A stretch of DNA of 64,000 nucleotides from Acidobacteriota bacterium (GTDB taxonomy: Bacteria > Acidobacteriota > Vicinamibacteria > Vicinamibacterales > JAKQTR01). Positions 50,974 to 59,506 of this stretch are shown in pieces; position 1 is the stretch's first letter, and every line of letters starts with the position of its first letter. The notes under the pieces were generated by a model. The model was not told where the DNA came from, searched no databases, and saw nothing but the letters and a program-made list of their open reading frames with translations. The position numbers and the translations under genes are program-made. Location of the stretch: NCBI GenBank assembly GCA_026393755.1, contig JAPKZO010000040.1, forward strand, positions 295,968 to 359,967, in the 5' to 3' direction.

Positions 50974-52569
50974 ATGGCACAACCTCTTCCACCCGGCACC
51001 GACGCTCCTGTTCAGCCATTTCCCGGATCCTTCTGGACCGCCAACGTCACGGAACTGTTCGAGCGCGCCGCCTACTATTCGATGGCGAGTTTCGTCGTCA
51101 TCTATCTCGGCCAGCTCGGTTTTGGCGCCTATTGGCCTTCGACGCTCAATTCGACCGTGTTGTGGGGACTCGTCTACTTCCTGCCGATCCTGTCGGGCAC
51201 AATCGCCGACCAGATCGGGTTTCGGCGGGCTCTGCTCATCGCCTTCGTCCTCCTGGCGATCGGCTATTTCTTCATGGGCTACCCCGTCTGGTTCGGCGGA
51301 AGCGTGCTGAGCAAGACGATCCAATCCGAGGTCACCGTCGGATCGCGCGACGCGGTGATGATTGTCGCGGCCATCCTGCTGATCGGCATCGGCGGGTCGG
51401 TGATCAAGCCGTGCATCTCGGGTACGGTGCAGAAGACGGCCGGCGCCCGGGCGACGCTGGGATTTGCGATCTTCTACATGGTCATCAATATCGGGTCGCT
51501 GTTCGGACGCGGGACCGCGTTTGTCGTGAGGAGCGGCTCAGGGCTCACCACCATTCTCAAGGTGGTCGCCATCTGCGGGCTGGCTGCCGCTGGAATCGTG
51601 TTTCTCGTGCATCGCACGACCAAAGCGGATCGGAGCAAAAAGGACATCTGGATCGCGACGGCTGGATTTACGGCCCTGGCCGTGGCCGGAGCCTATCTGG
51701 TCCGCGAGATCTTTCAGGTCACGGCCGCAGAACGGGAAGTGGCGGGAGCCGTCGATCTGTCGCTCATTTTCGCCGTCGCGGCGATCGCGTCAATCGTGGC
51801 GTTCTTCGTCGTGCTGTTCACGTACCGGGAGCCCGCGGCTGACGCCGCGGCGCTCTCCAAGCCGAGACGTTCGATCGGCCGGATCCTGCTCGACATGGTG
51901 CTGGTGCTGAAGAGCGGGCGCTTCACGCTCTACCTGATCGTGATGACCGGCTTCTACTTCCTCTATAACCAGGTCTACAACGTCTTCCCGCTGTACGTGA
52001 AGCGTGTGGTCGAGTCGAACCCGGCCATGGACCTCTACACGGCCGCCAACCCGTTCGTCATCGTGTGCTTCCAGCTGATCATCTCGAGCACGTGGGGCAA
52101 GATGAAGCCCATCCGCTCGATGGTCACCGGCACCATCATTATCAGCGTGGCGATGCTCATCAACATCGCGCCCATCTGCACGGCTGGCGGGCCACAGGCG
52201 CTGGTCGCCAATGCGATGCCAATCGCCTCGACGTTCTTCATCCTGACCGTGGCGCTGATTGCGCTCGGCGAGCTGTTCACCTCGCCGCGCATGTACGAGT
52301 ACATTGGCGCCCTCGCGCCAAGGGGCCAGGAAGGGCTATTCCTCGGATACGCCAACCTGCCGCTCGCCTTCGGCGCGATGCTGGGCGGCCCGGTCGGCGC
52401 TTACATCTTCAACGACATCATGGCGAAAGGCGCGACGGTCAAGGCCGATGGCCTGCTTGAGCTCGTGCCGGCCAACAACGCCATGGGCTGGCTCATCCTG
52501 ATGGGCATCGGCTTCGTCTCTGCGGCGTCGCTGTGGATGTTCAACGTCTGGCTCGAAAAGCAGAAGTAA
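50974..52569 (+). CDS. POT/PTR-like MFS transporter
   Basis: A 531-residue protein with 12-14 membrane helices. Helix 1 carries E27-x-x-E30-R31 followed by YY (ELFERAAYY), the proton-coupling ExxER motif of peptide transporters. GGSVIKPCISGTVQKTAG corresponds to the conserved helix-4/5 loop. The C-terminal half has FYFLYNQVYNVFPLYVKRV and LFTSPRMYEYIGALAPRGQEG, typical of the PTR2 family. It probably imports di- or tripeptides or muropeptides by proton symport. It follows the NamZ gene in the same direction, suggesting peptidoglycan-fragment uptake. Convergent with the DUF362 gene with only 2 nt between stops. Confidence 0.88.
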   Translation: MAQPLPPGTDAPVQPFPGSFWTANVTELFERAAYYSMASFVVIYLGQLGFGAYWPSTLNSTVLWGLVYFLPILSGTIADQIGFRRALLIAFVLLAIGYFFMGYPVWFGGSVLSKTIQSEVTVGSRDAVMIVAAILLIGIGGSVIKPCISGTVQKTAGARATLGFAIFYMVINIGSLFGRGTAFVVRSGSGLTTILKVVAICGLAAAGIVFLVHRTTKADRSKKDIWIATAGFTALAVAGAYLVREIFQVTAAEREVAGAVDLSLIFAVAAIASIVAFFVVLFTYREPAADAAALSKPRRSIGRILLDMVLVLKSGRFTLYLIVMTGFYFLYNQVYNVFPLYVKRVVESNPAMDLYTAANPFVIVCFQLIISSTWGKMKPIRSMVTGTIIISVAMLINIAPICTAGGPQALVANAMPIASTFFILTVALIALGELFTSPRMYEYIGALAPRGQEGLFLGYANLPLAFGAMLGGPVGAYIFNDIMAKGATVKADGLLELVPANNAMGWLILMGIGFVSAASLWMFNVWLEKQK

Positions 52570-52571
52570 GT

Positions 52572-53852
52572 CTACGCGCGCGGCACGACCTTACGCTTCC
52601 TGTTGGCGAACTCTGGCGCTTCGCGCACGCAGGTGCCAAGAATCCCGAATGACTTCCCGAAAGCGCGTGCGCCCATTCTCGGCACTTCGGCCGGGGCGGT
52701 GCCAACGTCAGGATAGCCGTCCGCATTGGCCTTCACGCTCGCGGTTTCCCAGTTCTGGAACAGGCGCCCCCACTCGCTCGACAACACGTCCTTCATCATC
52801 CGGTCCGCGTTCATCGGGTACCAGAAGCTGTCGTGGTACATGACGCTGGCGATGTAGGCCCACGGCGCGAGCACGGTCTTGAGGCTCCACTCGATCGGCT
52901 TTTTGAGCGGGCCCCAGTAGATCAGTTGCTGCATTCTCGACGCGAACGTCATCTTCTTGAACGGCCCGACAAAGTGCCAGTTCTCGGCGGCCGCCGACTG
53001 GTCGCCGACGATCTCGATGTCGCGCGGATCCCCGCATCCCAGCCCCGCCTCGTGCGCCAGACGGATGAACTTGATCGACATCGGGTCGATGCCCATCAGC
53101 TTTGCCGCCACGGCGTCGATGGCCACCTGATCGGCGCTCGCCAGGATCACGTTCTTCACCTGCGGCATCATGCAGCGCGGTCCGGGGCCATCGCCCGCGA
53201 AGGTACCGTCCATGACGGCGAACACGCCTCGATGGATCTTCTGCTGGATCATCAGCAGGTCCACGAGCGTCTCGTGGATCACCGGGTGCGTCCAGTGCCG
53301 CCGCTCGTTCAGCAGTCCGCCAAACGCATTCTTCATGGCGCCGGTCGTCGTCGTGAAGACGTGCGTCTTGACGGTCGGCAGGTGGATGATGTTCTCGCCG
53401 ATGAAGCGCCGCGGAATCATGAATCCCTGCGGGTACACCTCGTTGAGACAGAGGAACTTCTTCGTCAAGTCGCCGACGGCGTCTTTGATCCCAATCCACT
53501 CCTCGCCCTCGTAGAGGTGGACGTTTCTCAACCCGTGCGCCTCGACGACGTTGACCTGCTTGTTCTCACGCTCGCCGAGATGCGCGTCGATGACCACGGT
53601 GCGGTTGTGGCACGCGTGGACCAGCGCCGAATCGTACCCGTCGGTCTTGAGCGCACGGATGACGCCATCCAGCTGCCACGGCACGGTTGAGCTGCCGGGA
53701 AAAAAGAAGTGCCAGGAGATGTTGACCTTGAGCGCCGTGTCCGCGTCTTTCGCGATGACGTCCTGGTACCGGGCCAGGTTCATCAGGTCGTGGTAATCCC
53801 TCAGGACGGTCCCCGGGCGCGTACGCAGGATGGCAACAGTGGACTTGGCCAT
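52572..53852 (-). CDS. DUF362 domain protein
   Basis: A 426-residue protein whose first 300 residues match DUF362: VKVNISWHFFFPGSST-like start, VIRALKTDGYDSALVH, IGENIIHLPTVKTHVFTTTTGAMKNAFGG (cited in parts: NIIHLPTVKTH and GAMKNAFGG), and NVILASADQVAIDAVAAKLMG. Many relatives also carry ferredoxin domains, but none is seen here; only a few scattered cysteines are present. The function of the family is not established. The C-terminal 120 residues are Trp/Tyr-rich without recognised motifs. ATG 53852 is 143 nt from the divergent hsdM gene. Confidence 0.85.
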   Translation of the reverse strand: MAKSTVAILRTRPGTVLRDYHDLMNLARYQDVIAKDADTALKVNISWHFFFPGSSTVPWQLDGVIRALKTDGYDSALVHACHNRTVVIDAHLGERENKQVNVVEAHGLRNVHLYEGEEWIGIKDAVGDLTKKFLCLNEVYPQGFMIPRRFIGENIIHLPTVKTHVFTTTTGAMKNAFGGLLNERRHWTHPVIHETLVDLLMIQQKIHRGVFAVMDGTFAGDGPGPRCMMPQVKNVILASADQVAIDAVAAKLMGIDPMSIKFIRLAHEAGLGCGDPRDIEIVGDQSAAAENWHFVGPFKKMTFASRMQQLIYWGPLKKPIEWSLKTVLAPWAYIASVMYHDSFWYPMNADRMMKDVLSSEWGRLFQNWETASVKANADGYPDVGTAPAEVPRMGARAFGKSFGILGTCVREAPEFANRKRKVVPRA

Positions 53853-53995
53853 GAAGAGTTCCTGAAGTTTCTATTCTAGACCGGATTGGAGAGACCAGGC
53901 TTCGGCGGCTGTCTGTCCGGTTGATCCGGTTCCAGTGCTAAGATTCGCCCGTCGTCACGCCCCGACCGTTGCGGGAGAACTGAGCGAAAGCGAGC

Positions 53996-56314
53996 ATGGA
54001 TCAGACCACGCACAACAGAATCGTCTCATTCGTCTGGGGCATTGCCGACGATGTGCTCCGAGACCTGTTCAAGCGCGGCAAGTACCCGGACGTGATTCTC
54101 CCGATGTGCGTGATCCGGCGCATGGACGCCGTTCTCGAGCCGACGAAGAAGGCGGTTATCGAGACCAAGAAGATGCTGGACGAGGCCGGCATCACCGAGC
54201 AACGGGCCGCGCTCGCCGACGCCGCTCGACAGGCGTTCTACAACACGTCGCGATTTACGCTACGTGACCTCAAGTCCAGGGGCAGCCAGCAGCAATTGCT
54301 CGCCGACTTCGAGGACTACCTCAACGGCTTCTCGCAGAACGTCCAGGATATCCTCGACAACTTCAAGTTCCGGAACCAGTTGTCGACCCTGTCCAAGGCC
54401 GACGCCATCGGCACTTTGATCAATAAGTTCCTGGACCCCGAGATCGACCTGTCTCCGGCGGGCATCGACAACCACGCTATGGGAACAATCTTCGAAGAAC
54501 TTGTCCGCAAGTTCAACGAGGAGAACAACGAGGAGGCCGGCGAGCACTGGACGCCGCGCGACGCGGTCCGCCTGATGGCCAACCTCGTGTTCCTGCCGAT
54601 CGAGGCTCAGCTCAAGTCCGGTTCGTACCTGCTCTACGACTGCGCGTGCGGCACGGGCGGGATGCTGACAGTGGCCGAGGAGACGCTGAAAAGCGTTGCT
54701 GCGACGCACGGTCTTCAGATTGACAGCCACCTGTACGGCCAGGAAATCAACCCTGAGACGTACGCTGTCTGCAAGGCCGACATGCTGCTGAAAGGCGAGG
54801 GCGAACGAGCCGACCGCATCGTCGGCGGCGCGGAATGGTCCACGCTTTCGCACGACGCCTTCCCGGCGCAGGAGTTCGACTTCATGCTGGCGAACCCGCC
54901 CTACGGGAAGAGCTGGAAGAAGGACTTGGAGTCGATGGGCGGCAAAGACGGGATGCGCGACCCGCGCTTCAGGGTGATACACGCAGGCGAAGAGTTGTCG
55001 CTGGTGACGAGGTCCAGCGATGGTCAGATGCTGTTTCTCGCCAACATGGCGTCGAAGATGAACGACCGCTCGACGCTCGGCAGCCGCATCGCGGAGGTTC
55101 ACAACGGCAGTTCGCTTTTCACCGGCGACGCCGGGCAGGGCGAGAGCAACATCCGGCGCTGGCTCATCGAGAACGACTGGCTCGAAGCCATCGTCGCCCT
55201 GCCGCTCAACCTCTTCTACAACACCGGCATCGCCACTTACATCTGGGTGTTGTCGAACAAGAAGGCCGCGCACCGCCAGGGCAAGGTGCAGCTCATCGAC
55301 GCAACCCAATGGTTCAAGCCCTTGCGTAAGAACCTCGGCAAGAAGAACTGCGAGCTCGCGCCCGAAGACATCGAGCGCATCAGCCGGACGTTTCTTGATT
55401 TCACTGAAACGCCCGAGTCGAAGATCTTCCCGAACGCCGCGTTCGGGTATTGGAAGGTAACGGTTGAACGGCCGCTTCGGTTGCACAGCCAGCTTTCTCT
55501 CAAGGCCATCGAGACGCTGCGCTTCACGTCAGGTGACGAGGAGATTCGCGCCACGCTCTATGAGGAGTTCGGCGACGACCTTTTCGCGAACTTCGAGGAG
55601 ATCTCCGCGGCGTTGGAGAAGCGCCTCGCCGAGTGGGATGACGACGGGGAAGAGGCCGAAGACGAGGGCGGCGAGGCGAAGAAGGGCCTACCAGAGAAGC
55701 AGAAGAGGAAGCTGCTCGATTCCCGGACGTGGGAGCGAGACGGCCGCCTTGTCCGGTCCGCCCTGGAGTTGCGCGCGGCTCTCGGCGACACCCTCTTCGA
55801 GGATCACAACGTCTTCCAAGACCAGGTGGATGCGGCACTGACCGCGGCGGATATCAAGCTGCCGGCAGCGGACCTGAAGCAGATCATGAAGGGGGTCAGC
55901 TGGCGTGTTGAGACGGCGCCGCCGGTCATCGCGAAGGTTCACACATTCAGCAAGCGTGGGAGGACCACTTCCGTACAGGCCGATCCGCTTCGCGGCTTGT
56001 TCGAGGCGATGGTCAACGGCAAGCCCGCCATCGTCGAATTCGAGCCTGATTCCGACCTGCGGGATACGGAGCAGATTCCGCTGTTGGAGGACGGCGGCAT
56101 CGAGGCCTTCATCCGGCGGGAAGTGCTGCCCTACACACCCGACGCGTGGATCAAAGACGACGCCACCAAGTTCGGCTACGAAATCAGCTTCACCCGCCAC
56201 TTCTACACGCCGCAGCCGTTGCGCACGCTCGAGGAAATCAGCGCCGACATTCTCGCCATCGAGCGCGACGCCGAGGGGTTGCTGGATGGATTGCTGAAGG
56301 GCGGCGAAAGGTGA
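53996..56314 (+). CDS. hsdM: Type I restriction-modification system, DNA methyltransferase (M) subunit
   Basis: A 772-residue adenine methyltransferase. The N-terminal HsdM helical domain (1-150) begins with NRIVSFVWGIADDVLRD. Motif I is YDCACGTGGML (214-224) and the catalytic NPPYG motif starts at N300. Target-methylation and subunit-docking segments follow (RRWLIENDWLEAIVALP, YNTGIATYIWVLSNKK). It is longer than the usual 500-550 residues, with an acidic linker (about 545-570) and a C-terminal extension. It heads the locus and overlaps the next gene as GTGA. With HsdS it methylates and protects the host sites. Confidence 0.95.
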   Translation: MDQTTHNRIVSFVWGIADDVLRDLFKRGKYPDVILPMCVIRRMDAVLEPTKKAVIETKKMLDEAGITEQRAALADAARQAFYNTSRFTLRDLKSRGSQQQLLADFEDYLNGFSQNVQDILDNFKFRNQLSTLSKADAIGTLINKFLDPEIDLSPAGIDNHAMGTIFEELVRKFNEENNEEAGEHWTPRDAVRLMANLVFLPIEAQLKSGSYLLYDCACGTGGMLTVAEETLKSVAATHGLQIDSHLYGQEINPETYAVCKADMLLKGEGERADRIVGGAEWSTLSHDAFPAQEFDFMLANPPYGKSWKKDLESMGGKDGMRDPRFRVIHAGEELSLVTRSSDGQMLFLANMASKMNDRSTLGSRIAEVHNGSSLFTGDAGQGESNIRRWLIENDWLEAIVALPLNLFYNTGIATYIWVLSNKKAAHRQGKVQLIDATQWFKPLRKNLGKKNCELAPEDIERISRTFLDFTETPESKIFPNAAFGYWKVTVERPLRLHSQLSLKAIETLRFTSGDEEIRATLYEEFGDDLFANFEEISAALEKRLAEWDDDGEEAEDEGGEAKKGLPEKQKRKLLDSRTWERDGRLVRSALELRAALGDTLFEDHNVFQDQVDAALTAADIKLPAADLKQIMKGVSWRVETAPPVIAKVHTFSKRGRTTSVQADPLRGLFEAMVNGKPAIVEFEPDSDLRDTEQIPLLEDGGIEAFIRREVLPYTPDAWIKDDATKFGYEISFTRHFYTPQPLRTLEEISADILAIERDAEGLLDGLLKGGER

Positions 56315-57402
56315 AGACGAAGAAGCCCGCCCGGAAAACCAAGACCACCCCAGCCAGGCGCGTGGTCGCAGCGCCAATTGAATCCAGCTTCGCGGAGGTC
56401 GTCAGCCTCATCGAGCAGGCGCGAAGGCGCGCCTATCAGGCGGTCAACACGGAGCTGGTGGGTCTGTACTGGACAATCGGCAAGTACATCAGCGGGAAAC
56501 TCGCGACGGCAGAATGGGGCGAAGGCGTCGTCGACCACCTGGCGCAGCATCTCTTTGTGGCACTGCCGGGGCTACGCGGCTTTACCCGACGGAATCTCTT
56601 TCGAATGCGTCAGTTCTATGAGACCTACGCCGGCGATGAAAAAGTGACACCACTGGTGACACAATTGCCATGGACTCAGAACCTCGTCATTCTCATGCAG
56701 TCCAAGCGGCCAGAAGAGCGGGAGTTCTACCTGCGCATGGCCATACAGGAGCGATGGGGAAAGCGAGAACTGGAACGGCAATTCCGTCAAGCCCTTTTCG
56801 AGCGCACCGTCGTACATCCCCCACGAGTGTCACCGGCAGCGAGGCAGATTCACGGCGACGCCGTTGGCAGTGCCTTCAAGGACGCCTATTTCGTTGAGTT
56901 TCTGGATCTACCGAGGGTGCACACGGAGAGCGATCTGCATCGGGGCCTGCTGGCGCAGCTCAAGGAGTTTCTCGGCGAACTTGGGCGCGACTTCTGTTTC
57001 GTTGGCTCAGAATACCCGGTGCAAGTTGGCGGGCGTGACTTCGCGCTCGATCTATTGTTCTTCCATCGCGCACTCAACTGCCTGGTGGCGATCGAACTGA
57101 AGGTGGACCGCTTCGAGCCGGAGTATTTGGGTAAGCTGGAGTTCTACCTTGAGGCCCTCGACCGCGACCACCGAAAGCCTCATGAGAACCCGGCGATCGG
57201 AATGCTGCTATGCGCCTCAAAGGACAGCGAGGTGGTCGAGTACGCCCTCAGTCGTTCGCTCTCACCCGCGCTCGTGGCTGAGTACCGCACCCAACTGCCT
57301 GACAAGAACGTGCTCGCCGCCAAACTACACGAGTTCTATGCGCTCAACGCGCCGGAGCCGGCAGCAGAAGAGCCAACCCGGCAGAACAGACAGCGAGGCT
57401 GA
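56311..57402 (+). CDS. DUF1016 (YhcG) family PD-(D/E)xK nuclease in the type I locus
   Basis: A 363-residue protein. The N-terminal DUF1016 part (about 25-180; YWTIGKYISGKLATAEWGEG, FTRRNLFRMRQFYETY, LPWTQNLVILMQ) joins a nuclease domain with D247 (DFALDLLFFHR) and E262-x-K264 (IELKVDRFEPEYLGKLEFYL). The active-site residues are intact. The GTG start at 56311 overlaps the hsdM stop as GTGA, so the two are coupled. YhcG-type nucleases are frequently found inside or beside type I systems and are suspected accessory defence nucleases, but their role is not established. A tail of 25 polar residues ends the protein. Confidence 0.9.
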   Translation: MKTKKPARKTKTTPARRVVAAPIESSFAEVVSLIEQARRRAYQAVNTELVGLYWTIGKYISGKLATAEWGEGVVDHLAQHLFVALPGLRGFTRRNLFRMRQFYETYAGDEKVTPLVTQLPWTQNLVILMQSKRPEEREFYLRMAIQERWGKRELERQFRQALFERTVVHPPRVSPAARQIHGDAVGSAFKDAYFVEFLDLPRVHTESDLHRGLLAQLKEFLGELGRDFCFVGSEYPVQVGGRDFALDLLFFHRALNCLVAIELKVDRFEPEYLGKLEFYLEALDRDHRKPHENPAIGMLLCASKDSEVVEYALSRSLSPALVAEYRTQLPDKNVLAAKLHEFYALNAPEPAAEEPTRQNRQRG

Positions 57403-57404
57403 GG

Positions 57405-57836
57405 GTGACGGCGTCCCTCGAGTTTGTCCGATTCGCGCAGGCCGCTCGCCACACGCGGTTACTCTCCGCGTTGACGAGGCATCCCGGTGGGAAGTTCGGC
57501 TGCGGTTCCGCCGCCTCCAGTTTCCGTAGCCGACCGCTGCCTCGCTGGTCGGACGGAAATTGTGACGCACGGCGCCATGAATGGGGTCGGACATACTACC
57601 ACTTGCCGCCGCAGATAGAAGATGCCTGCGCCCAGGTAGCTACAGAGCACGATGAACCGAACCTCAAGCTCGTGCAGACATCATTCTCGGTTGTTCCAAA
57701 TGTGAACGCTGTGCGTTCAGAATTCGGCTCGACCGGCGACCGCTTCGAGCGTCGCGCCGAACTCGTCCGCGAACAATTGATGATCGCCGATCGGACCGAC
57801 CGCCTCAGGGGCACTGACGAGAGCGTCAAGCCATGA
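57405..57836 (+). CDS. Uncertain ORF between the YhcG nuclease and hsdS
   Basis: A GTG-initiated frame of 143 codons begins 2 nt after the nuclease stop and overlaps the hsdS ATG as ATGA, the spacing of a real operon gene. The product has no recognised domain. The first half is Arg/Ser/Pro-rich and looks non-coding; the second half (LKLVQTSFSVVPNVNAVRSEFG, RAELVREQLMIADRTDRL) is more protein-like. A REP-like core (57580-57592) lies inside it, so the segment may be a partly repeat-derived spacer or a degraded gene. Confidence 0.3.
   Translation: MTASLEFVRFAQAARHTRLLSALTRHPGGKFGCGSAASSFRSRPLPRWSDGNCDARRHEWGRTYYHLPPQIEDACAQVATEHDEPNLKLVQTSFSVVPNVNAVRSEFGSTGDRFERRAELVREQLMIADRTDRLRGTDESVKP
57580..57592 (+). 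repeat. Copy of the REP-like core AATGGGGTCGGAC
   Basis: This 13-base sequence is identical to 28084-28096, the left arm of the REP-like element at 28.1 kb. It is a single arm here; no matching inverted partner is evident within 100 nt. Confidence 0.5.
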
Positions 57837-59263
57837 TCGCCGACCTCAAGCCGTACCCGGAATACAAGGAGTCGGGACTGCCGTGGCTCGGCCGGGTGCC
57901 CAGACACTGGCAGCCGATGCGCCTGAAACGAATCCTGCGGCCCATCGACCAACGTTCGTCGACCGGACTTGAGACACTGCTGTCATTACGGCGCGACCAC
58001 GGAATCGTCGTCTATGCGGAGCACTTCTCAAGGCCACCGCAAGGGGCCACCACGATCGGATTCAAGCTGGTTCGGGTGGGCCAACTCGTGGTCAATCGTC
58101 TGCAAGCAAATAACGGCCTGATTTTCAATTCCAGCCTTGGTGGCCTCGTCAGTCCCGACTACTCAGTGTTTGAACCGAGAGTTCCAATATCGATGGACTA
58201 CCTGGGGGCGTTGCTGCGGATTGCGCCGTATCGCGACTACTTTCGACGCGAATCGACTGGCCTCGGAACCGGGAGCGCCGGGTTCCTTAGGCTGTACGAC
58301 AACAGCTTTCTCGCCACGATGGTCGCAACACCGCCACTTCCGGAGCAGGCCGCGATCGTGCGGTTTCTGGGCTGGGCGAACGGCCGGCTGGATCGGGCAG
58401 TCCGAGCGAAGCGCAAGGTGATTGCACTGCTCGCCGAACAGAAGCAGGCCATCATCCACCGCTCGGTCACCCGCGGGCTGGACCCCTCCGTACCGCTCAA
58501 ATCGTCCGGCATTCCCTGGATTGGCGACATTCCACGGCATTGGGAGACCATCAGTCTCCGAATGCGGTATTCGGTTGAACTAGGGAAGATGCTGGATGGA
58601 GGACGGAATCTCGGCCGCTATCCGGTCTCGTATCTGAGGAACCGGGATGTGCAATGGGACAGAGTCGTGGTCGATCACCTGCCAACGATGGATATTCCGC
58701 CTGCGGAGTATTCACGCTACACGCTACAAAGAGGTGATCTACTGGTTTGCGAAGGTGGGCAGGTCGGACGCTGCGCATTCTGGAACGGGCAACTACCATT
58801 ATGCGGATTTCAGAAGGCCCTTCACCGCATTCGCAGCCTTGACGTCAATCGTGACTATCCCCGCTACCTCTTCTACCAATTGCAGGTCGCGGCCACGCGC
58901 GGGGTATTTTCCGCCGACGGCAACGAGAACACTATCGCCCATCTGACCTCCGAGAAGCTCCGGCGGCACCGTCTCGCTTTTCCACCATCCTCCGAGCAGA
59001 GAGCCATTGCGGATTGCTTGGACGTCGAATTGAGGCAGTTCCAGCAAACGATTTCCCGCCTCAGCCGCGAGATCGACCTTCTGCGCGAGTACCGCACTCG
59101 GCTCATTGCTGACGTTGTGACCGGCAAACTCGACGTGCGCGAGGCAGCGGCGCGACTGCCAGAAGAACCTGAATCCGATGCCGCCGCCACCGTGCTCGGC
59201 GCCGACGATGCAGACGGCTTGAGTGACGACACCGAGCCAACCGACGAGGAGGCGACTGGTTGA
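57833..59263 (+). CDS. hsdS: Type I restriction-modification system, specificity (S) subunit
   Basis: A 476-residue HsdS with two target-recognition domains. TRD1 (about 10-190) opens with ESGLPWLGRVPRHWQPMRLK and ends in PPLPEQAAIVRFL. TRD2 (about 220-420) opens with SSGIPWIGDIPRHWETISLR and ends in PPSSEQRAIADCLD. Each is followed by a helical spacer (LDRAVRAKRKVIALLAEQKQ and FQQTISRLSREIDLLREYRT). The repeated xGIPWxGxIPxHW start is typical. An acidic tail (DDADGLSDDTEPTDEE) ends the protein. It decides the bipartite DNA site recognised by the methylase and nuclease. The target sequence cannot be read from this alone. Confidence 0.95.
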   Translation: MIADLKPYPEYKESGLPWLGRVPRHWQPMRLKRILRPIDQRSSTGLETLLSLRRDHGIVVYAEHFSRPPQGATTIGFKLVRVGQLVVNRLQANNGLIFNSSLGGLVSPDYSVFEPRVPISMDYLGALLRIAPYRDYFRRESTGLGTGSAGFLRLYDNSFLATMVATPPLPEQAAIVRFLGWANGRLDRAVRAKRKVIALLAEQKQAIIHRSVTRGLDPSVPLKSSGIPWIGDIPRHWETISLRMRYSVELGKMLDGGRNLGRYPVSYLRNRDVQWDRVVVDHLPTMDIPPAEYSRYTLQRGDLLVCEGGQVGRCAFWNGQLPLCGFQKALHRIRSLDVNRDYPRYLFYQLQVAATRGVFSADGNENTIAHLTSEKLRRHRLAFPPSSEQRAIADCLDVELRQFQQTISRLSREIDLLREYRTRLIADVVTGKLDVREAAARLPEEPESDAAATVLGADDADGLSDDTEPTDEEATG

Positions 59264-59506
59264 CGGCGGCTGTCCTCGCGTGTAACAAAGCGAGAAACCA
59301 TGACTGAACCCGACCCGCACCGAGCAATGTCGCTGCAAGTACTGGCAGCTCAGAGGATTGGGCTTTGTTTAGACGGCTTACGATTCCGAGGCTTAACAAA
59401 GCCCCAAACAAAGGGACAATAGAGCCGCGGTCGTTGTTAACGCCAGTGAATGCAAGGGTTTGTGGGGTTGCCTGTTGGTTGATCGGTAATTGATGGAAGC
59501 CGCACT
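59264..59506 (+). other. Gap between hsdS and hsdR with an inverted repeat and a possible 40-codon ORF
   Basis: GGGCTTTGTT (59360-59369) and AACAAAGCCC (59395-59404) form a perfect 10-bp inverted repeat. AACAAAG also occurs at about 59284 and in AAACAAAGGG at about 59406. An ATG at 59300 opens a 40-codon frame ending at 59422, containing the repeat; it has no recognised similarity and a weak ribosome site. The repeat may be an operator, attenuator or promoter element separating hsdR expression from the methylase genes. Confidence 0.4.
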
